From positions 3,053,501 through 3,117,500 of the forward strand of contig CP124755.1 in the NCBI GenBank assembly GCA_029972135.1: 64,000 bases of DNA, given 5' to 3'. The translations under genes and the position numbers were made by a program. Within the stretch, counting starts at the first letter, position 1. The number at the start of each line of letters is the position of its first letter. The notes beneath the pieces are model-generated. The model did no database searches and was not told the origin of the DNA. It saw only the letters and a program-made list of their open reading frames with translations. Of this stretch, positions 50,911-61,452 are shown piece by piece. This DNA comes from Candidatus Thiocaldithrix dubininis (lineage in GTDB: Bacteria; Pseudomonadota; Gammaproteobacteria; Thiotrichales; Thiotrichaceae).

Positions 50911-51569
50911 TCCTGACACCAGTCCAGCAAGTGGTAACCCATTTGCTGGGCAAAACATTGTACCCATTCACCCGCTATTTCAAATGGCATTTGTTCAATT
51001 CCCAAGGCTTTACATTGAGTGACTTGCAAGCCTGCATAACCACAGGGGTTAATTTGCTGAAAGGGGCTTAAATCCATATCCACATTTAAGCTTAACCCAT
51101 GATAGGTATAACCCCGTGTGACGCGTAAACCTAACGCCGCAATTTTAGCGCCGTTTACATAAACACCGGGAGCATCACGATCACCTTGGGCAACAATCGC
51201 GTAATGGCTTAATAAATCAATAATAGACTGCTCAATCCGCATCACCAAATCACGTACTGCCACTTGCTTACGCCGAATATCCAGCAGTAAATACGCCACT
51301 AACTGACCGGGTGCGTGATAGGTGACTTGTCCGCCCCGATCTATATTCACAATCGGGATATCCGTTACTTGTAAAATATGCTCAGCTTTACCATTTCGCC
51401 CTAATGTAAATACAGGCGGATGTTGCACTAACCATATTTCATCCGGCGTTTCAGGGGTGCGTGTTTGCGTAAATTGCTGCATATCTTGCCAGACTGTTAC
51501 GTAATTCTGCACCCCTAAAACTTTTAGTTTAAGGGTTTGCGCTAATGTTGTTTCGATTAAAGCGCCCAA
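50907..51569 (-). CDS. lipB: octanoyltransferase LipB
   Basis: LipB moves octanoate from acyl carrier protein to lipoyl domains. The 220-residue protein has [18 protein letters not shown], the family [39 protein letters not shown] with the catalytic lysine, and [12 protein letters not shown] with the catalytic cysteine. A TTG start at 51569 overlaps the ybeD end by 13 bases; no better start is visible. The ybeD-lipB order is common. Confidence 0.95.
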   Translation of the reverse strand: MGALIETTLAQTLKLKVLGVQNYVTVWQDMQQFTQTRTPETPDEIWLVQHPPVFTLGRNGKAEHILQVTDIPIVNIDRGGQVTYHAPGQLVAYLLLDIRRKQVAVRDLVMRIEQSIIDLLSHYAIVAQGDRDAPGVYVNGAKIAALGLRVTRGYTYHGLSLNVDMDLSPFQQINPCGYAGLQVTQCKALGIEQMPFEIAGEWVQCFAQQMGYHLLDWCQD

Positions 51570-51835
51570 ACCACTAGCTCACAGTTTTTCAAATCTTGGT
51601 AAATTGCGTCAATTTGCTCTTTGCTGGTCGCCTGAATATTCAGGGTGACACTTTGAAACTTACCCGTTGAACTTTGTTTAGCTTGTAAATTATCAGGGGT
51701 AAAAGTCGTATCATGCTTTTGCGCAATCGCACAGACCTGATTATGAAAATCAGGGTCTGCTTTTCCTGCCACTTTAATCGGAAAATGGCAGGGGAATTCC
51801 AATACTAAGTTTGCTTGCTGTCCAAACCGATCCAT
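51557..51835 (-). CDS. ybeD: DUF493 protein YbeD
   Basis: The 92-residue protein has the DUF493 ferredoxin-like fold pattern, with [39 protein letters not shown] and a terminal [11 protein letters not shown]. YbeD proteins lie between dacA and lipB in many gammaproteobacteria, exactly as here. A regulatory role in lipoate metabolism has been suggested only by linkage. Confidence 0.92.
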   Translation of the reverse strand: MDRFGQQANLVLEFPCHFPIKVAGKADPDFHNQVCAIAQKHDTTFTPDNLQAKQSSTGKFQSVTLNIQATSKEQIDAIYQDLKNCELVVWAL

Positions 51836-51847
51836 GTTTGTTTACCT

Positions 51848-53110
51848 TTAATCAGTGAAGATTTTTTGGATACTATCCAACATACCTCTAAACCAACCAC
51901 CTTCACCCACATCTTGTAACGCGTATAAAGGTGCAGTTTTTACTACCTTTTGCGTTTCCGTATCGGTAAAGATAATTTTGCCTAGGCTATCCCCCCGTTT
52001 AATGGGGGCATCTACGCCTTTATCAACCTGCATACCGCCTTTTAGTTGATCATAGCGACCTTTCACTACACTGATATATAAGTCATCTATCACACCGGCA
52101 GGCGCTTCAGTTTCTTCACCTTTCCACACGCGTACTTTGGTTAATACTGAACCCGCATCAAAGACTTTATGTGTTTCAAAGGTACGAAAACCGTATTCTA
52201 ATAATTGTTGGCTAGTATTCGCCCGCGCTTCTTCGCTTTTCGTGCCCAAAACCACACTGACTAAACGCATATTGTCACGTTTAGCAGAGGCTACCAGACA
52301 ATAACCCGCCGATTCAGTATGTCCGGTTTTCAAACCATCAACGGTAGGATCACGAAATAACAACTTATTACGGTTAGGCTGCTTAATATTGTTATAGGTA
52401 AATTCTTTTTCAGAATACAGTTTGTAACGTTCTGGAAAAGTATTAATCAGCGCTTTTACTAAAATAACGATGTCACGCGCAGTGGTATAATGATTTTGCG
52501 CGGGCCAACCCGTGGCATTCATATAATGGGTATCTTTCATACCTAGTTCGGCGGCGGTTTGATTCATCCGCTGTACAAAGGCATCTTCACTACCCGCGAC
52601 GTGCTCAACTAAGGCAATCGCTGCGTCATTGCCAGATTGAATAATCATACCCCGCAATAACGATTCTAACGGCACTTTCTTACCCAGCTCTACGAACATA
52701 CGTGAGCCTTCCATTTTCCACGCCTTTTCACTGACTAACACTTCGTCAGTAACCTTAATCGTACCCTTATCCAATTCACGATACAGAATATAGGCTGTCA
52801 TGAGTTTGGTAATACTGGCGGGTTCAACTTTCAGACCCGGATTCAACGCCGCTAACTCATCACCGCTTAAAAAGTCGACCAAAATATAACTACGGGCTTC
52901 AATTTCTGGCACGCCGGGCGCGGCAGCAATACGTTCAGCCGGAAGCGACGGGTCATTATACGGTGCAGTTGCGCCCCCTGTGGGAAAGTCCGCTTCGCTA
53001 GCTTGAGCGGGGGTGTTAGGTGCTTTCGTTGGCGTTTTAGCCGCGTGGGCAGTCATTCCTACTAGTAAGAGTAAGCTGAGGATAAGACTTTTAAACAGCG
53101 TTCTAGGCAT
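51848..53110 (-). CDS. dacA: D-alanyl-D-alanine carboxypeptidase (PBP5/6 family)
   Basis: DacA trims the terminal D-Ala of peptidoglycan pentapeptides. The 420-residue precursor has a signal peptide (LILSLLLLVGMTAHA) and the penicillin-binding motifs SITKLM (SxxK), SGND (SxN) and KTGHT (KTG). A C-terminal beta domain and an amphipathic anchor follow at the end (GWFRGMLDSIQKIF). An Ala/Thr/Pro stretch after the signal (TPTKAPNTPAQASEADF) is an extra linker. Confidence 0.95.
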   Translation of the reverse strand: MPRTLFKSLILSLLLLVGMTAHAAKTPTKAPNTPAQASEADFPTGGATAPYNDPSLPAERIAAAPGVPEIEARSYILVDFLSGDELAALNPGLKVEPASITKLMTAYILYRELDKGTIKVTDEVLVSEKAWKMEGSRMFVELGKKVPLESLLRGMIIQSGNDAAIALVEHVAGSEDAFVQRMNQTAAELGMKDTHYMNATGWPAQNHYTTARDIVILVKALINTFPERYKLYSEKEFTYNNIKQPNRNKLLFRDPTVDGLKTGHTESAGYCLVASAKRDNMRLVSVVLGTKSEEARANTSQQLLEYGFRTFETHKVFDAGSVLTKVRVWKGEETEAPAGVIDDLYISVVKGRYDQLKGGMQVDKGVDAPIKRGDSLGKIIFTDTETQKVVKTAPLYALQDVGEGGWFRGMLDSIQKIFTD

Positions 53111-53172
53111 TCGGCATCCCTTCTTTCATCACACAAGAATTCCAATTATTAAAGCATTAAAGCCGAGTCACG

Positions 53173-54051
53173 TTATTGTTCGACTAAGCGGAAATTAGCA
53201 AGCCCATTACTTTGTAATGTATCTTTTACATTATCAATTTGATCTTGATTATAAAGCGGCCCAATTCGTACTTGATGTACGGCACGTCCGGATTCTTGCA
53301 CACTTGCCATTTCGGTTTTAGCTAACCCAACTGAACTTAAGCGCACAAACATATCAATCGCGGCATTACGTTCAGGCCAAGTTCCTGCTACTACATAGTA
53401 AACCTTATCCCCTGATTTTGCCGTGCTTTTTTGTTTTTGGCGTTCAAACTCACTTAAAGTCGCACTACTGACTTTACCTTGCAAATTGCGCCCATCTGTT
53501 TGCATGTGGCTAACACTCGCAAATTGTCCTTTAAATTGATCTGGCGACAAAGCTTCGACGCGTACAGGTGCACCGCTGGGGCTTTTAATACCAAGTGCAT
53601 TAGCAGCAGCAAAGGATAATTGAATAATATCTCGTGTTTCAAATGGCCCGCGATCATTTATGCGAACAATAATCGACTTGCCAGTTTGTTGATGTGTAAC
53701 GCGCACAAAACTCGGAATAGGCAAAGTACGATGGGCGGCTGAATAGGCATACATATCAAACTTTTCACAACCTGCCGTTTCACTGCCTTGGTATTCTGCG
53801 CCGTACCAAGCAGCCGTGCCATCTTCAACGTAATTTTTGGCAGAGGCTAATACCTGATAGTGCTGCCCATTAATGGTATAACGACTGTCATTGCCACAAG
53901 CACTACGTGCCTCAAACCCCACCTCTGGTTCAGCTTTTGCGACACTATCAGGTGCAGCAACGGGCTTAACTCGTTGGCTACTACAGCCACTTAATGTTGT
54001 AAGTACCAGTGCTATCACTAAGCCTGCATTCGGTTTTATCATCGTTTTCAT
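53173..54051 (-). CDS. rlpA: septal ring lytic transglycosylase RlpA-type lipoprotein
   Basis: The 292-residue precursor has a lipoprotein signal with LTTLSGC. The double-psi beta-barrel domain has GTAAWYGAEYQGSETAGCEKFDMYAYSAAH-type sequence (about residues 78-107), VTHQQTGKSIIVRINDRGPF with the catalytic aspartate, and IIQLSFAAANALGI. A C-terminal SPOR domain (VYYVVAGTWPERNAAIDMFV) binds denuded septal glycan. The usual His of the G(E)xTA(S)GE/ NGE-type motif is altered to GSETAGCEKFD, so activity may differ. The ATG at 54051 gives the best signal. It follows rodA by 97 bases. Confidence 0.9.
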   Translation of the reverse strand: MKTMIKPNAGLVIALVLTTLSGCSSQRVKPVAAPDSVAKAEPEVGFEARSACGNDSRYTINGQHYQVLASAKNYVEDGTAAWYGAEYQGSETAGCEKFDMYAYSAAHRTLPIPSFVRVTHQQTGKSIIVRINDRGPFETRDIIQLSFAAANALGIKSPSGAPVRVEALSPDQFKGQFASVSHMQTDGRNLQGKVSSATLSEFERQKQKSTAKSGDKVYYVVAGTWPERNAAIDMFVRLSSVGLAKTEMASVQESGRAVHQVRIGPLYNQDQIDNVKDTLQSNGLANFRLVEQ

Positions 54052-54147
54052 GCGCTTAACTTCTTGTTGCCCCAAACAATATGCTCTAAATCGACGCTTA
54101 GGTCGTTAGTTTGATTATACTGTCTGAATCTAAACTGAAGCTGAGCC

Positions 54148-55263
54148 TTAGTAATTTTCCTGTTGATAAATCCGTTTACGCTTCTTCATACCCATAATAA
54201 TACCAAACGCCATCATTAGGGTAACAACCGCCGTCCCGCCATAGCTAACCAAGGGTAGCGGTACGCCCACCACGGGTAATAAACCACTTACCATACCAAT
54301 ATTTACGAATAAATAGACGAAGAACGTAATCCCTAAACTACCGGCTAATAAACGTGCAAAGGTATCTTCACCTTGCGAAGCAATATATAAACAACGCCAG
54401 ATAATTAGCAGGTATAAGCCCATGAGCAGTAAATTGCCAACCAGACCAAATTCTTCACCAAAAACTGCGTAAATAAAGTCAGTATGACGCTCGGGTAAGA
54501 AATCTAAATGGGATTGGTCACCGTTAAACCAGCCTTTGCCGTCCACACCACCTGAACCAATGGCAATTTTCGATTGCGTAATATGATAGCTCGTGCCTAA
54601 TTTATCAGCTTCTGGATTGAGTAAGGTTAAGACCCGCTGCCGTTGATAATCATGCATGCCATACATAAACATCAAGGGGGCTGCAATAATGATACTAACG
54701 ACTGTGCCGCCAATTAACCACCACGACATACCCGCTAAATAGATCACGAAAAAGCCAGACATTCCCACCAATAAAGCCGTGCCTAAATCGGGCTGTTTCA
54801 TAATGAGTAACATCGGCACCGCTACCAATAACAAGGCAATTACAATATCAATAAAACGTGGCGGCAAGGCTTTTTCAGAGAAGAAGTAGGCCACCATCAT
54901 AGGCACAGCCAGTTTCATTAATTCAGCAGGCTGAATATCAATGCCAATATTGAGCCAGCGCGTAGCACCTTTTTTAGTTTCACCCACCAACAGTACTAAA
55001 ATTAATAACACAACGCCCGCACTGTATAACCAAATCGACCATTGCCTTAATGTTTTACTTTGAACTTGAGAGAAAATAATGATTAAGGTAAAACCCGCAA
55101 GAAAGTGAGCCGCTTGTCGATACACTTGGTTGAGATTGGCATCACTCGCACTATACAGCGTTACCAAACTCAGAAAGACCAATAATGACAGAAAGGCCAA
55201 TAACACAGCATCTACACGATGCATAGCGCGTAATAACCAATTGGGCATTAAACCTTTAATCAT
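54148..55263 (-). CDS. rodA: rod-shape SEDS glycosyltransferase RodA
   Basis: RodA polymerises lipid II in the elongasome. The 371-residue protein has ten hydrophobic segments and the SEDS signatures GATRWLNIGIDIQPAELMKL, KQPDLGTALL, RHTDFIYAVFGEEFG and GVPLPLVSYGGTAV. The ATG at 55263 overlaps the mrdA stop by 8 bases; an ATG at 55287 would give eight extra residues. It is the standard partner of PBP2, encoded just upstream. Confidence 0.96.
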   Translation of the reverse strand: MIKGLMPNWLLRAMHRVDAVLLAFLSLLVFLSLVTLYSASDANLNQVYRQAAHFLAGFTLIIIFSQVQSKTLRQWSIWLYSAGVVLLILVLLVGETKKGATRWLNIGIDIQPAELMKLAVPMMVAYFFSEKALPPRFIDIVIALLLVAVPMLLIMKQPDLGTALLVGMSGFFVIYLAGMSWWLIGGTVVSIIIAAPLMFMYGMHDYQRQRVLTLLNPEADKLGTSYHITQSKIAIGSGGVDGKGWFNGDQSHLDFLPERHTDFIYAVFGEEFGLVGNLLLMGLYLLIIWRCLYIASQGEDTFARLLAGSLGITFFVYLFVNIGMVSGLLPVVGVPLPLVSYGGTAVVTLMMAFGIIMGMKKRKRIYQQENY

Positions 55264-57211
55264 GTTGGTCGGATTCCTCGTCTGCATGACCTGCTGCTTC
55301 AGGGTCGGCTTCTTCTTCTAATGGCTGAATGGCATCATCGCCATATTCTTTTAACAAATAGGCATCCATCATTTTACGCCCAATTGGCGCGGCCGTATGC
55401 CCACCACTACCAGATGAGTTTTCAATAATAACGGAAACTGCAATTTTAGGATCATCTGCTGGGGCAAATCCGACGAATAAAGCATGGTCACGTAAGCGTT
55501 TTTTAGTACTACCCGCACTATATGAGCCGCCCTTTAAACCGAAAACCTGTGCAGTACCTGTTTTACCGGCAATTCGATAACTTGCACCTGCCCCTGCGGC
55601 TCTTGCTGTACCGCCCGGACGCATAACGTTTTCCATTCCCGCAATAGCGATCTTCCAATAACGTGCATCTGCCAGTACGGGGGGAAAGGGTTCAGGCTTT
55701 AACACATTTTCTTGTTGATTCTTGGCAATACGTACACCGCGTAAGATATGCGGTTTTAAACGTACGCCCCGATTAGCCATGATGGTAGCCGCATGCGCAA
55801 GTTGCATAGGGGTTGATAACCAATAGCCTTGCCCGATACCAATATTGACCGTATCGCCCGGATACCAATTGCTTTTATGCCGTTTTAATTTCCATCGAGG
55901 ATCGGGCATTAGCCCCGACGCCTCAGAAGGTAAATCGACACCGGTTTGTTCACCAAAACCAAATTTATGCATAAAAGCCGAAAAACGCTCTATGCCCATG
56001 TGATACGCCAAATCATAAAAGTAGGTATCACAAGATTGGGCAATCGCTCGATTTAAATCAACTGAGCCATGTCCCCGCTTATTCCAGCACCTAAAAACAT
56101 GCTTTTGCCCAGACAAGCGAAAGAAACCGGGGTCAAATACCCGCGAGCCGGGCGACATGACTTTCTCTTCTAAACCCGCAATACCCACCATTGGTTTAAT
56201 CGTTGAACCGGGCGGATAGACCCCTTGTAACGCACGATTATAAAGCGGACGGTCGGGGTCTTCGCTTAAAGCAGTATAATCTTTATAGGAAATGCCATTG
56301 ATAAACAGGTTGGGGTCAAAGGTCGGCACACTGGCTAGGGCTAAAATTTCCCCGTTCTTAGGGTCAATAGCCACAATTGCGCCTTTTTCACCTGCTAATA
56401 ATTTTTCCGCTTTGATCTGTAAATTAATATCTAAACCCAAAAACAGATCTTGCCCGCCAATAGGTGCTTTTTCTTCTACGACAGCTTGTTGCTTACCATG
56501 AGCATCTACTTCGACCAAGTGATAGCCTGCTTGCCCATGTAGCCGATTTTCATGCGAAGCTTCTACCCCTGTTTTACCGATATGCGTCGTGCCGGTGTAT
56601 TCATTCTTATCCAGCCGCTCCATATCCTTTTCATCAATTCGCCCAACATATCCAATCACATGACTGGCAATCGTGCCCAAGGGGTAATAACGCTCCATGC
56701 GGACTTCTAAATTGACGCCGGGAAAGCGCGGTCGATTGACTGCAAAAATAGCAACTTCTTCTTCACTTAAATTCACTTTAAGTGGCACAGGCTGATATTT
56801 AAAGCGGGTCACTTGTTGTTTGAATAAACGAGTCTCTTTTTCGGATAATGGAATGAGTTTACCCAAACGTGTCACTAAACCATCGACATCAGCTAAGGTG
56901 GTTTTACCGTCTTTATTTTCATCACTAATATTATCGCGTACTACTTCCAATACATACTGGGTATGACTATCTGCCAATAACGCGCCATTACGATCATAGA
57001 TTTGACCGCGATTAGGCGGAATAGGTACTCGGCGTAAATAGTGATTACGCGACTCCTCCGCAAATGTTTGGTATTCTAATACTTGCAACTGGTATGCCCG
57101 TGCTCCTAACCCAATAAGAGCTAATAACACCAATACCGCTGCTACAATAACACGCACATTAAACAGATACTGTTCGTCGCGTTCTGTCTTAATGGAAAGC
57201 CGTTCACCCAT
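55256..57211 (-). CDS. mrdA: penicillin-binding protein 2, MrdA
   Basis: PBP2 crosslinks peptidoglycan with RodA during cell elongation. The 651-residue protein has a membrane anchor (VIVAAVLVLLALIGLGARAY), the dimer domain (RGQIYDRNGALLADS), and a transpeptidase domain with PGSTIKPMV (SxxK), a SCD triad in AIAQSCDTYFYD and KTGTAQ (KTG). The acidic C-terminal tail (PLEEEADPEAAGHADEESDQ) is a normal variable end. It starts an operon running to rodA, rlpA and dacA. Confidence 0.96.
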   Translation of the reverse strand: MGERLSIKTERDEQYLFNVRVIVAAVLVLLALIGLGARAYQLQVLEYQTFAEESRNHYLRRVPIPPNRGQIYDRNGALLADSHTQYVLEVVRDNISDENKDGKTTLADVDGLVTRLGKLIPLSEKETRLFKQQVTRFKYQPVPLKVNLSEEEVAIFAVNRPRFPGVNLEVRMERYYPLGTIASHVIGYVGRIDEKDMERLDKNEYTGTTHIGKTGVEASHENRLHGQAGYHLVEVDAHGKQQAVVEEKAPIGGQDLFLGLDINLQIKAEKLLAGEKGAIVAIDPKNGEILALASVPTFDPNLFINGISYKDYTALSEDPDRPLYNRALQGVYPPGSTIKPMVGIAGLEEKVMSPGSRVFDPGFFRLSGQKHVFRCWNKRGHGSVDLNRAIAQSCDTYFYDLAYHMGIERFSAFMHKFGFGEQTGVDLPSEASGLMPDPRWKLKRHKSNWYPGDTVNIGIGQGYWLSTPMQLAHAATIMANRGVRLKPHILRGVRIAKNQQENVLKPEPFPPVLADARYWKIAIAGMENVMRPGGTARAAGAGASYRIAGKTGTAQVFGLKGGSYSAGSTKKRLRDHALFVGFAPADDPKIAVSVIIENSSGSGGHTAAPIGRKMMDAYLLKEYGDDAIQPLEEEADPEAAGHADEESDQHD

Positions 57212-57337
57212 GAATTGTTTTAGTATGTATGCTATGAATTAGTGACATAAGAAAGCCAAGCCCGCTACTGTAGTTGTCGCCACGCAACAATATATGGGTG
57301 ACGACAAGGAAACAAGGAAAACTACAAAAAGTTAATC

Positions 57338-57874
57338 TTATTTCTCGGAAGCTTCATAACGCTTAACACTGGCTACAATTTCAGCTTTTGCAGCGTCTGC
57401 ATCTTCCCAACCTTCAACCTTAACCCATTTATTAGGTTCTAATTCTTTGTAATGTTCAAAGAAATGTTTAATCTGATCGACTAATAAGGCTGGTAGATCT
57501 TTATAAGATTCAATGTTGCCATAACTTGGATATAGTTTAGTCGCAGGCACGGCGACGATTTTGGCATCAATGCCAGATTCATCTGCCATTTTCAATACAC
57601 CGATAGGGCGTACTGGAATCACTGCACCGTGAACTAATGGCGTAGGTGTTACCACTAAAACATCGGTCGGATCGCCATCTTCTGCTAATGTATGGGGAAT
57701 AAAACCATAGTTAGCCGGATAAAACATAGGGGCAGACATAAAACGGTCAACCATTAACGCACCACTTTCTTTGTCAATTTCATATTTGACAGGTGAAGCA
57801 TGTGCTGGAATCTCAATAATGACGTTTACGCTGTTCGGCACATCTTTACCGGCAGGAATTTTGGAAATATCCAT
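57338..57874 (-). CDS. ppa: inorganic pyrophosphatase (family I)
   Basis: Ppa hydrolyses pyrophosphate to drive biosynthetic reactions. The 178-residue protein has the family I signature [15 protein letters not shown] with the Mg-binding aspartates, and the conserved [17 protein letters not shown] and [19 protein letters not shown]. The ATG at 57874 follows AGAGGTAAC and gives the normal N terminus [13 protein letters not shown]. It stands between the elongasome operon and the DUF2058 gene. Confidence 0.96.
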   Translation of the reverse strand: MDISKIPAGKDVPNSVNVIIEIPAHASPVKYEIDKESGALMVDRFMSAPMFYPANYGFIPHTLAEDGDPTDVLVVTPTPLVHGAVIPVRPIGVLKMADESGIDAKIVAVPATKLYPSYGNIESYKDLPALLVDQIKHFFEHYKELEPNKWVKVEGWEDADAAKAEIVASVKRYEASEK

Positions 57875-57981
57875 AGTTACCTCTACATGGTGGTTCAAAA
57901 TCTGGGTATTATAACGTCTCTGTAGTCGGGTAACACTACCCGATATGTCGACATTCCTAACCTTTTTAATTGAAAACGTAT

Positions 57982-58548
57982 ATGTCTAACTCATTACGTG
58001 ACCAGTTACTTAAAGCTGGTCTCATTACGCAAGAACAAATAGAACAAGCTAATCAGCCTAAACCGAAAGAACTTGCGCCTAAAGCACCGTCTGCTAAAAA
58101 AGCGACGCGTCCACCACAGGCAGGTCGCCCTCATGCTGCAAAACCCCAAGCTAAACCTCAATTGGTCGATGAAGATTTAGCCAAATTTTATAAAGAGCGC
58201 GAGACTATAGAACGTAATGAGCGTTTAGAAGCTGAACGGCAGCAACGTGAGTTAGCGGCACGGCGCAAGGCAGTACGCGGGCAAATTCAGACCCTCATCA
58301 ATGAAAACACCCAAAATATAGCGGATGCTGACATTCGTTATAATTTTGTGGTGGGCGATAATATTAAATACGTGTATGTAACTGAAACTCAACAAACACA
58401 ATTAGCTAATGGTGAGTTAGCGCTAACCTTCTTGGAAGGCAAACGCTGCATTATTCCATTGGAGACGGCGCAAGCAATTACCGCCTTAGATCCTGATAAA
58501 ATTATTATCATTAATCAGCCAGAAGCAGAAAGCCCCGAACTCACCTAA
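57982..58548 (+). CDS. DUF2058 protein (YaiL-like)
   Basis: The 188-residue protein begins [19 protein letters not shown], and its N-terminal region is helical and Lys/Pro/Ala-rich. A middle basic segment ([20 protein letters not shown]) and a C-terminal half with [20 protein letters not shown] complete the DUF2058 organisation. The function of YaiL-like proteins is unknown, although linkage and charge suggest nucleic-acid or ribosome contact. The ATG at 57982 was chosen over TTG at 57970. The last 4 bases overlap convergent rsmI. Confidence 0.88.
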   Translation: MSNSLRDQLLKAGLITQEQIEQANQPKPKELAPKAPSAKKATRPPQAGRPHAAKPQAKPQLVDEDLAKFYKERETIERNERLEAERQQRELAARRKAVRGQIQTLINENTQNIADADIRYNFVVGDNIKYVYVTETQQTQLANGELALTFLEGKRCIIPLETAQAITALDPDKIIIINQPEAESPELT

Positions 58549-59393
58549 GGCGCTTGTTGTAGTATTAAGGCTTGCTTATACAATTGATTTTTTGGTAAAC
58601 CGGTTAAACGAGCGGCTAAGGCAGCGGCTTGTTTAATCGGCAGTTCTTCTAGCAAAATGCTTAATACTTGCTGACTATTAAGGGCAGTAGCTTGTTCATC
58701 ATTTTGTGGACTTGCTCCCTCCACTACCACAACAAATTCACCACGACACATATTGCTGTCGACGTCTAAACGTTCGCGTAATTCGGCTACTGTACCACGA
58801 TAAATACTTTCATATAGCTTGGTAAGTTCACGCAAAATTACAAGATTTCGTTCAGCGCCCCACACCGTTTGCATATCCGCTAAACTGTCAACAATTCGAT
58901 GACTAGACTCATAAAATACCAATGTACGCGTTTCGTGGCCTAAACTTTTTAATAATTCACGACGTGAACTGCCTTTAGCTGGTAAAAATCCCTCAAAGGT
59001 AAAGCGATCAGTGGGCAAACCCGCAACCGATAAGGCGGTAATCAAAGCACTAGCGCCCGGAATCGGTACAATTTTGTAATTTTGGTTGCCGAGCGCATGT
59101 ATTAATTTATAACCGGGATCGCTAATTAAGGGTGTACCCGCATCACTGACTAGGGCTAATTTTAGACCTTGATCTAAATCAGCTTGCACCTGAGCGATTT
59201 GTTGCGTTTCATTATGGTCGTGTAAACTACTTAACGGCTTACTAATCCCAAAATGCGTGAGTAAATGCCGAGTGACCCGTGTATCCTCAGCATAAATTTT
59301 GTCAACTTCACCTAGAATTCGTTGGGCACGTTGGCTAATATCTTCTAAATTGCCAATGGGCGTAGCCACACAATACAAAATACCAACACTCAT
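58545..59393 (-). CDS. rsmI: 16S rRNA 2'-O-methyltransferase RsmI (C1402)
   Basis: RsmI methylates the 2'-OH of C1402 in 16S rRNA. The 282-residue protein has the N-terminal LYCVATPIGNLEDISQRAQ and the conserved AEDTRVTRHLLTHFGI. It also has LVSDAGTPLISDPGYKLIHA, the SAM-binding PIPGASALITALSVAGLPTDRF and FYESSHRIVDSLADM. It is divergent from lpoA, an order preserved from E. coli yraL-yraM. Confidence 0.96.
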   Translation of the reverse strand: MSVGILYCVATPIGNLEDISQRAQRILGEVDKIYAEDTRVTRHLLTHFGISKPLSSLHDHNETQQIAQVQADLDQGLKLALVSDAGTPLISDPGYKLIHALGNQNYKIVPIPGASALITALSVAGLPTDRFTFEGFLPAKGSSRRELLKSLGHETRTLVFYESSHRIVDSLADMQTVWGAERNLVILRELTKLYESIYRGTVAELRERLDVDSNMCRGEFVVVVEGASPQNDEQATALNSQQVLSILLEELPIKQAAALAARLTGLPKNQLYKQALILQQAP

Positions 59394-59531
59394 AAATAAT
59401 ACCTAATTACCCAACATTTTGACGAATCTTCAAATACACTTAGTTTCAGAATTCATACCTAAAATTAAACAGCAAACAATGGTATATTCTCTTAACGCGT
59501 TAACCCAAACAATAATCACAGGACATGAACA

Positions 59532-61073
59532 ATGCATAAGACTTTTCATAACGGAACTATGAAGTATCTTTATCCTGTTATCTTAGCTTCCACTCTATTA
59601 TTACAAGCCTGTGCTCCCACCACGACGTCGGTAGTCAGTGAGTCGGTAGAGGCAGAAGTGAGCGACTTCAGCACTAACAACTTTGCTAAAGATTCTGCTA
59701 TTAAACAAGCCAATATCTTGTTAAAACAGGGAAAAAAACGTGATGCTGCACAAGCTTATTTTAAAGCTGCTAGTAGTTATCCCTCACCGCAAAAAGAGCG
59801 GGTTATGTTACAAGCCGCTGAAATTACTGCTGCAATGGGCGATGCTAGTTTAACCAACCGTTATCTTAGCAAAATTCCAGCGAAAGCACTGGTAGGCGAG
59901 AATGGCGCACGCTATGGTTATATTAAAGCTTTATTAGCAGTACAACTGAAAGACCCTAATGCAGCAATAAAGTATTTGCCAGCAACTAACAAAGGTGTGT
60001 CGGCTGGCTTAGCTTCTAAAATTAATCAATTACGCCAAAGTGCATTAGCAATGGGGGGTAAGGATAATAGTGGTACTGCTGCGGTTAATGTACAAGCGGC
60101 GCTTGTGCCGACTAGCGTCACTAAAATTGGCGTTTTATTACCTCAATCAGGTTCATTAGGTAGCGTTAGCCAAGATATTTATCAAGGTATGAAAACTGCC
60201 AAGCGCGCTTTGGGCAAAAATACTGAATTAACCTTATATGATGTTGGCGCGGGCGGTGGCGTTGCGCAGTATCAAAAGGCGGTTGCTGATGGTGCTGATG
60301 TGATTGTTGGTCCCTTAGATAAAGAAACCTTAGCCGCTATTTTAGCGCAGCCGCAAATTCTATCACGCCCTATTTTAAGCCTTAACTATTTGACTTCAAA
60401 TAAAAATATTCCGGGCGCTTTATACCAATTTGGTTTATTACCGGAAGATGAGGCGCGGCAAGTTGCCAATAATGCGATTGCACGTAATCAACGTAATGCT
60501 ATTGTATTAGCACCTAATTCTAGTTGGGGCGAACGTGTGGCAAACGCCTTTAAAACGGCGTATCAATCACAAGGTGGTCAAATCAGCATTGTTGAATTCT
60601 ATGCAGATGCACCCAGTGATTATTCCGCTAATGTACAAAAAGTGCTAGCTGCCGGACAAGGCAAAGCAAACTTAGTGTTTGTGGCAGCTTCACCTTCACA
60701 AGCACGCTTATTACGACCGTTGTTAAGCCAACAAGCACCGAATCTTCCAGTATATGCTACTTCACATATCTTCTCGGGACGTACCGATCCAAGCAAAGAC
60801 AGTAGCTTAGACGGCATTGTTTATACGGAAATTCCGTGGATTATGGAAAGCTTACAAGCTGGAACATTAAATAGCTCCACTTATCCGCGCATGTATGCAT
60901 TAGGTATGGACGCATTTTTGATTGCGCAAAACCTGCCAAGTATTGCGCGTAATCCAGCAGCTAAGGTCAATGGTAAAACTGGTATGATTAATTTGGCGGG
61001 TAATCGTCAAGTACAACGCAGCCTAACGTTTGCAACTTTTGCAAACGGTGTACCACATAGCCTTGGACGCTAA
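59532..61073 (+). CDS. lpoA: outer-membrane lipoprotein LpoA, activator of PBP1A
   Basis: LpoA reaches across the periplasm to stimulate PBP1A. The 513-residue precursor has a lipoprotein signal (YLYPVILASTLLLQAC). An N-terminal TPR-like helical domain follows (AIKQANILLKQGKKRDAAQA), then a C-terminal periplasmic-binding-protein-like domain (TKIGVLLPQSGSLGSVSQDI, DVIVGPLDKETL, AIVLAPNSSWGERV). It is shorter than E. coli LpoA (678 residues), mainly in the N-terminal part. The ATG at 59532 lies behind AGGAC; an ATG at 59559 is also possible. yraN follows with overlap. Confidence 0.93.
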   Translation: MHKTFHNGTMKYLYPVILASTLLLQACAPTTTSVVSESVEAEVSDFSTNNFAKDSAIKQANILLKQGKKRDAAQAYFKAASSYPSPQKERVMLQAAEITAAMGDASLTNRYLSKIPAKALVGENGARYGYIKALLAVQLKDPNAAIKYLPATNKGVSAGLASKINQLRQSALAMGGKDNSGTAAVNVQAALVPTSVTKIGVLLPQSGSLGSVSQDIYQGMKTAKRALGKNTELTLYDVGAGGGVAQYQKAVADGADVIVGPLDKETLAAILAQPQILSRPILSLNYLTSNKNIPGALYQFGLLPEDEARQVANNAIARNQRNAIVLAPNSSWGERVANAFKTAYQSQGGQISIVEFYADAPSDYSANVQKVLAAGQGKANLVFVAASPSQARLLRPLLSQQAPNLPVYATSHIFSGRTDPSKDSSLDGIVYTEIPWIMESLQAGTLNSSTYPRMYALGMDAFLIAQNLPSIARNPAAKVNGKTGMINLAGNRQVQRSLTFATFANGVPHSLGR

Positions 61074-61431
61074 ATCGGTTAAACCTGCGCATCTAGTACA
61101 AGGTGCGCAAGCTGAAACTTTAGCTTGTGAATATTTACAAGCTAATGGCTTATGCCTATTGGCTAAAAATTATCGCCTACTTACCGGCGAAATTGACCTG
61201 ATTATGCAAGACGGTGCGGTCATTGTGTTCGTTGAGGTACGTTACCGCAAAACCACACGTTACGGTGGTGCACTGGCTAGTATTAACTATCAAAAACAAA
61301 AACGTATTATTCAAACCGCCAGCCATTACCTGCAATATCATGCCCCCCAGGCACAAGCACGCTTTGATGTAATTGCCATCCATCATGCCTATGAATTGCA
61401 ATGGTTGCGCAATGCTTTTGAAGCTTATTAG
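61063..61431 (+). CDS. yraN: UPF0102 protein YraN
   Basis: The product of about 122 residues has the nuclease-like fold of the UPF0102 family. GAQAETLACEYLQANGLCLLA is followed by NYRLLTGEIDLIMQDGAVIVFVEVRYRK, whose GEIDLI...VFVEVR residues correspond to an endonuclease-type active site. It then has ARFDVIAI. No good ribosome-binding site is visible. The start could be the TTG at 61063, which overlaps the lpoA stop, or one of several upstream codons back to 61030. The lpoA-yraN order is conserved from E. coli. Confidence 0.88.
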   Translation: MDAKSVKPAHLVQGAQAETLACEYLQANGLCLLAKNYRLLTGEIDLIMQDGAVIVFVEVRYRKTTRYGGALASINYQKQKRIIQTASHYLQYHAPQAQARFDVIAIHHAYELQWLRNAFEAY

Positions 61432-61452
61432 ACACTAGAATAATTGAAATCA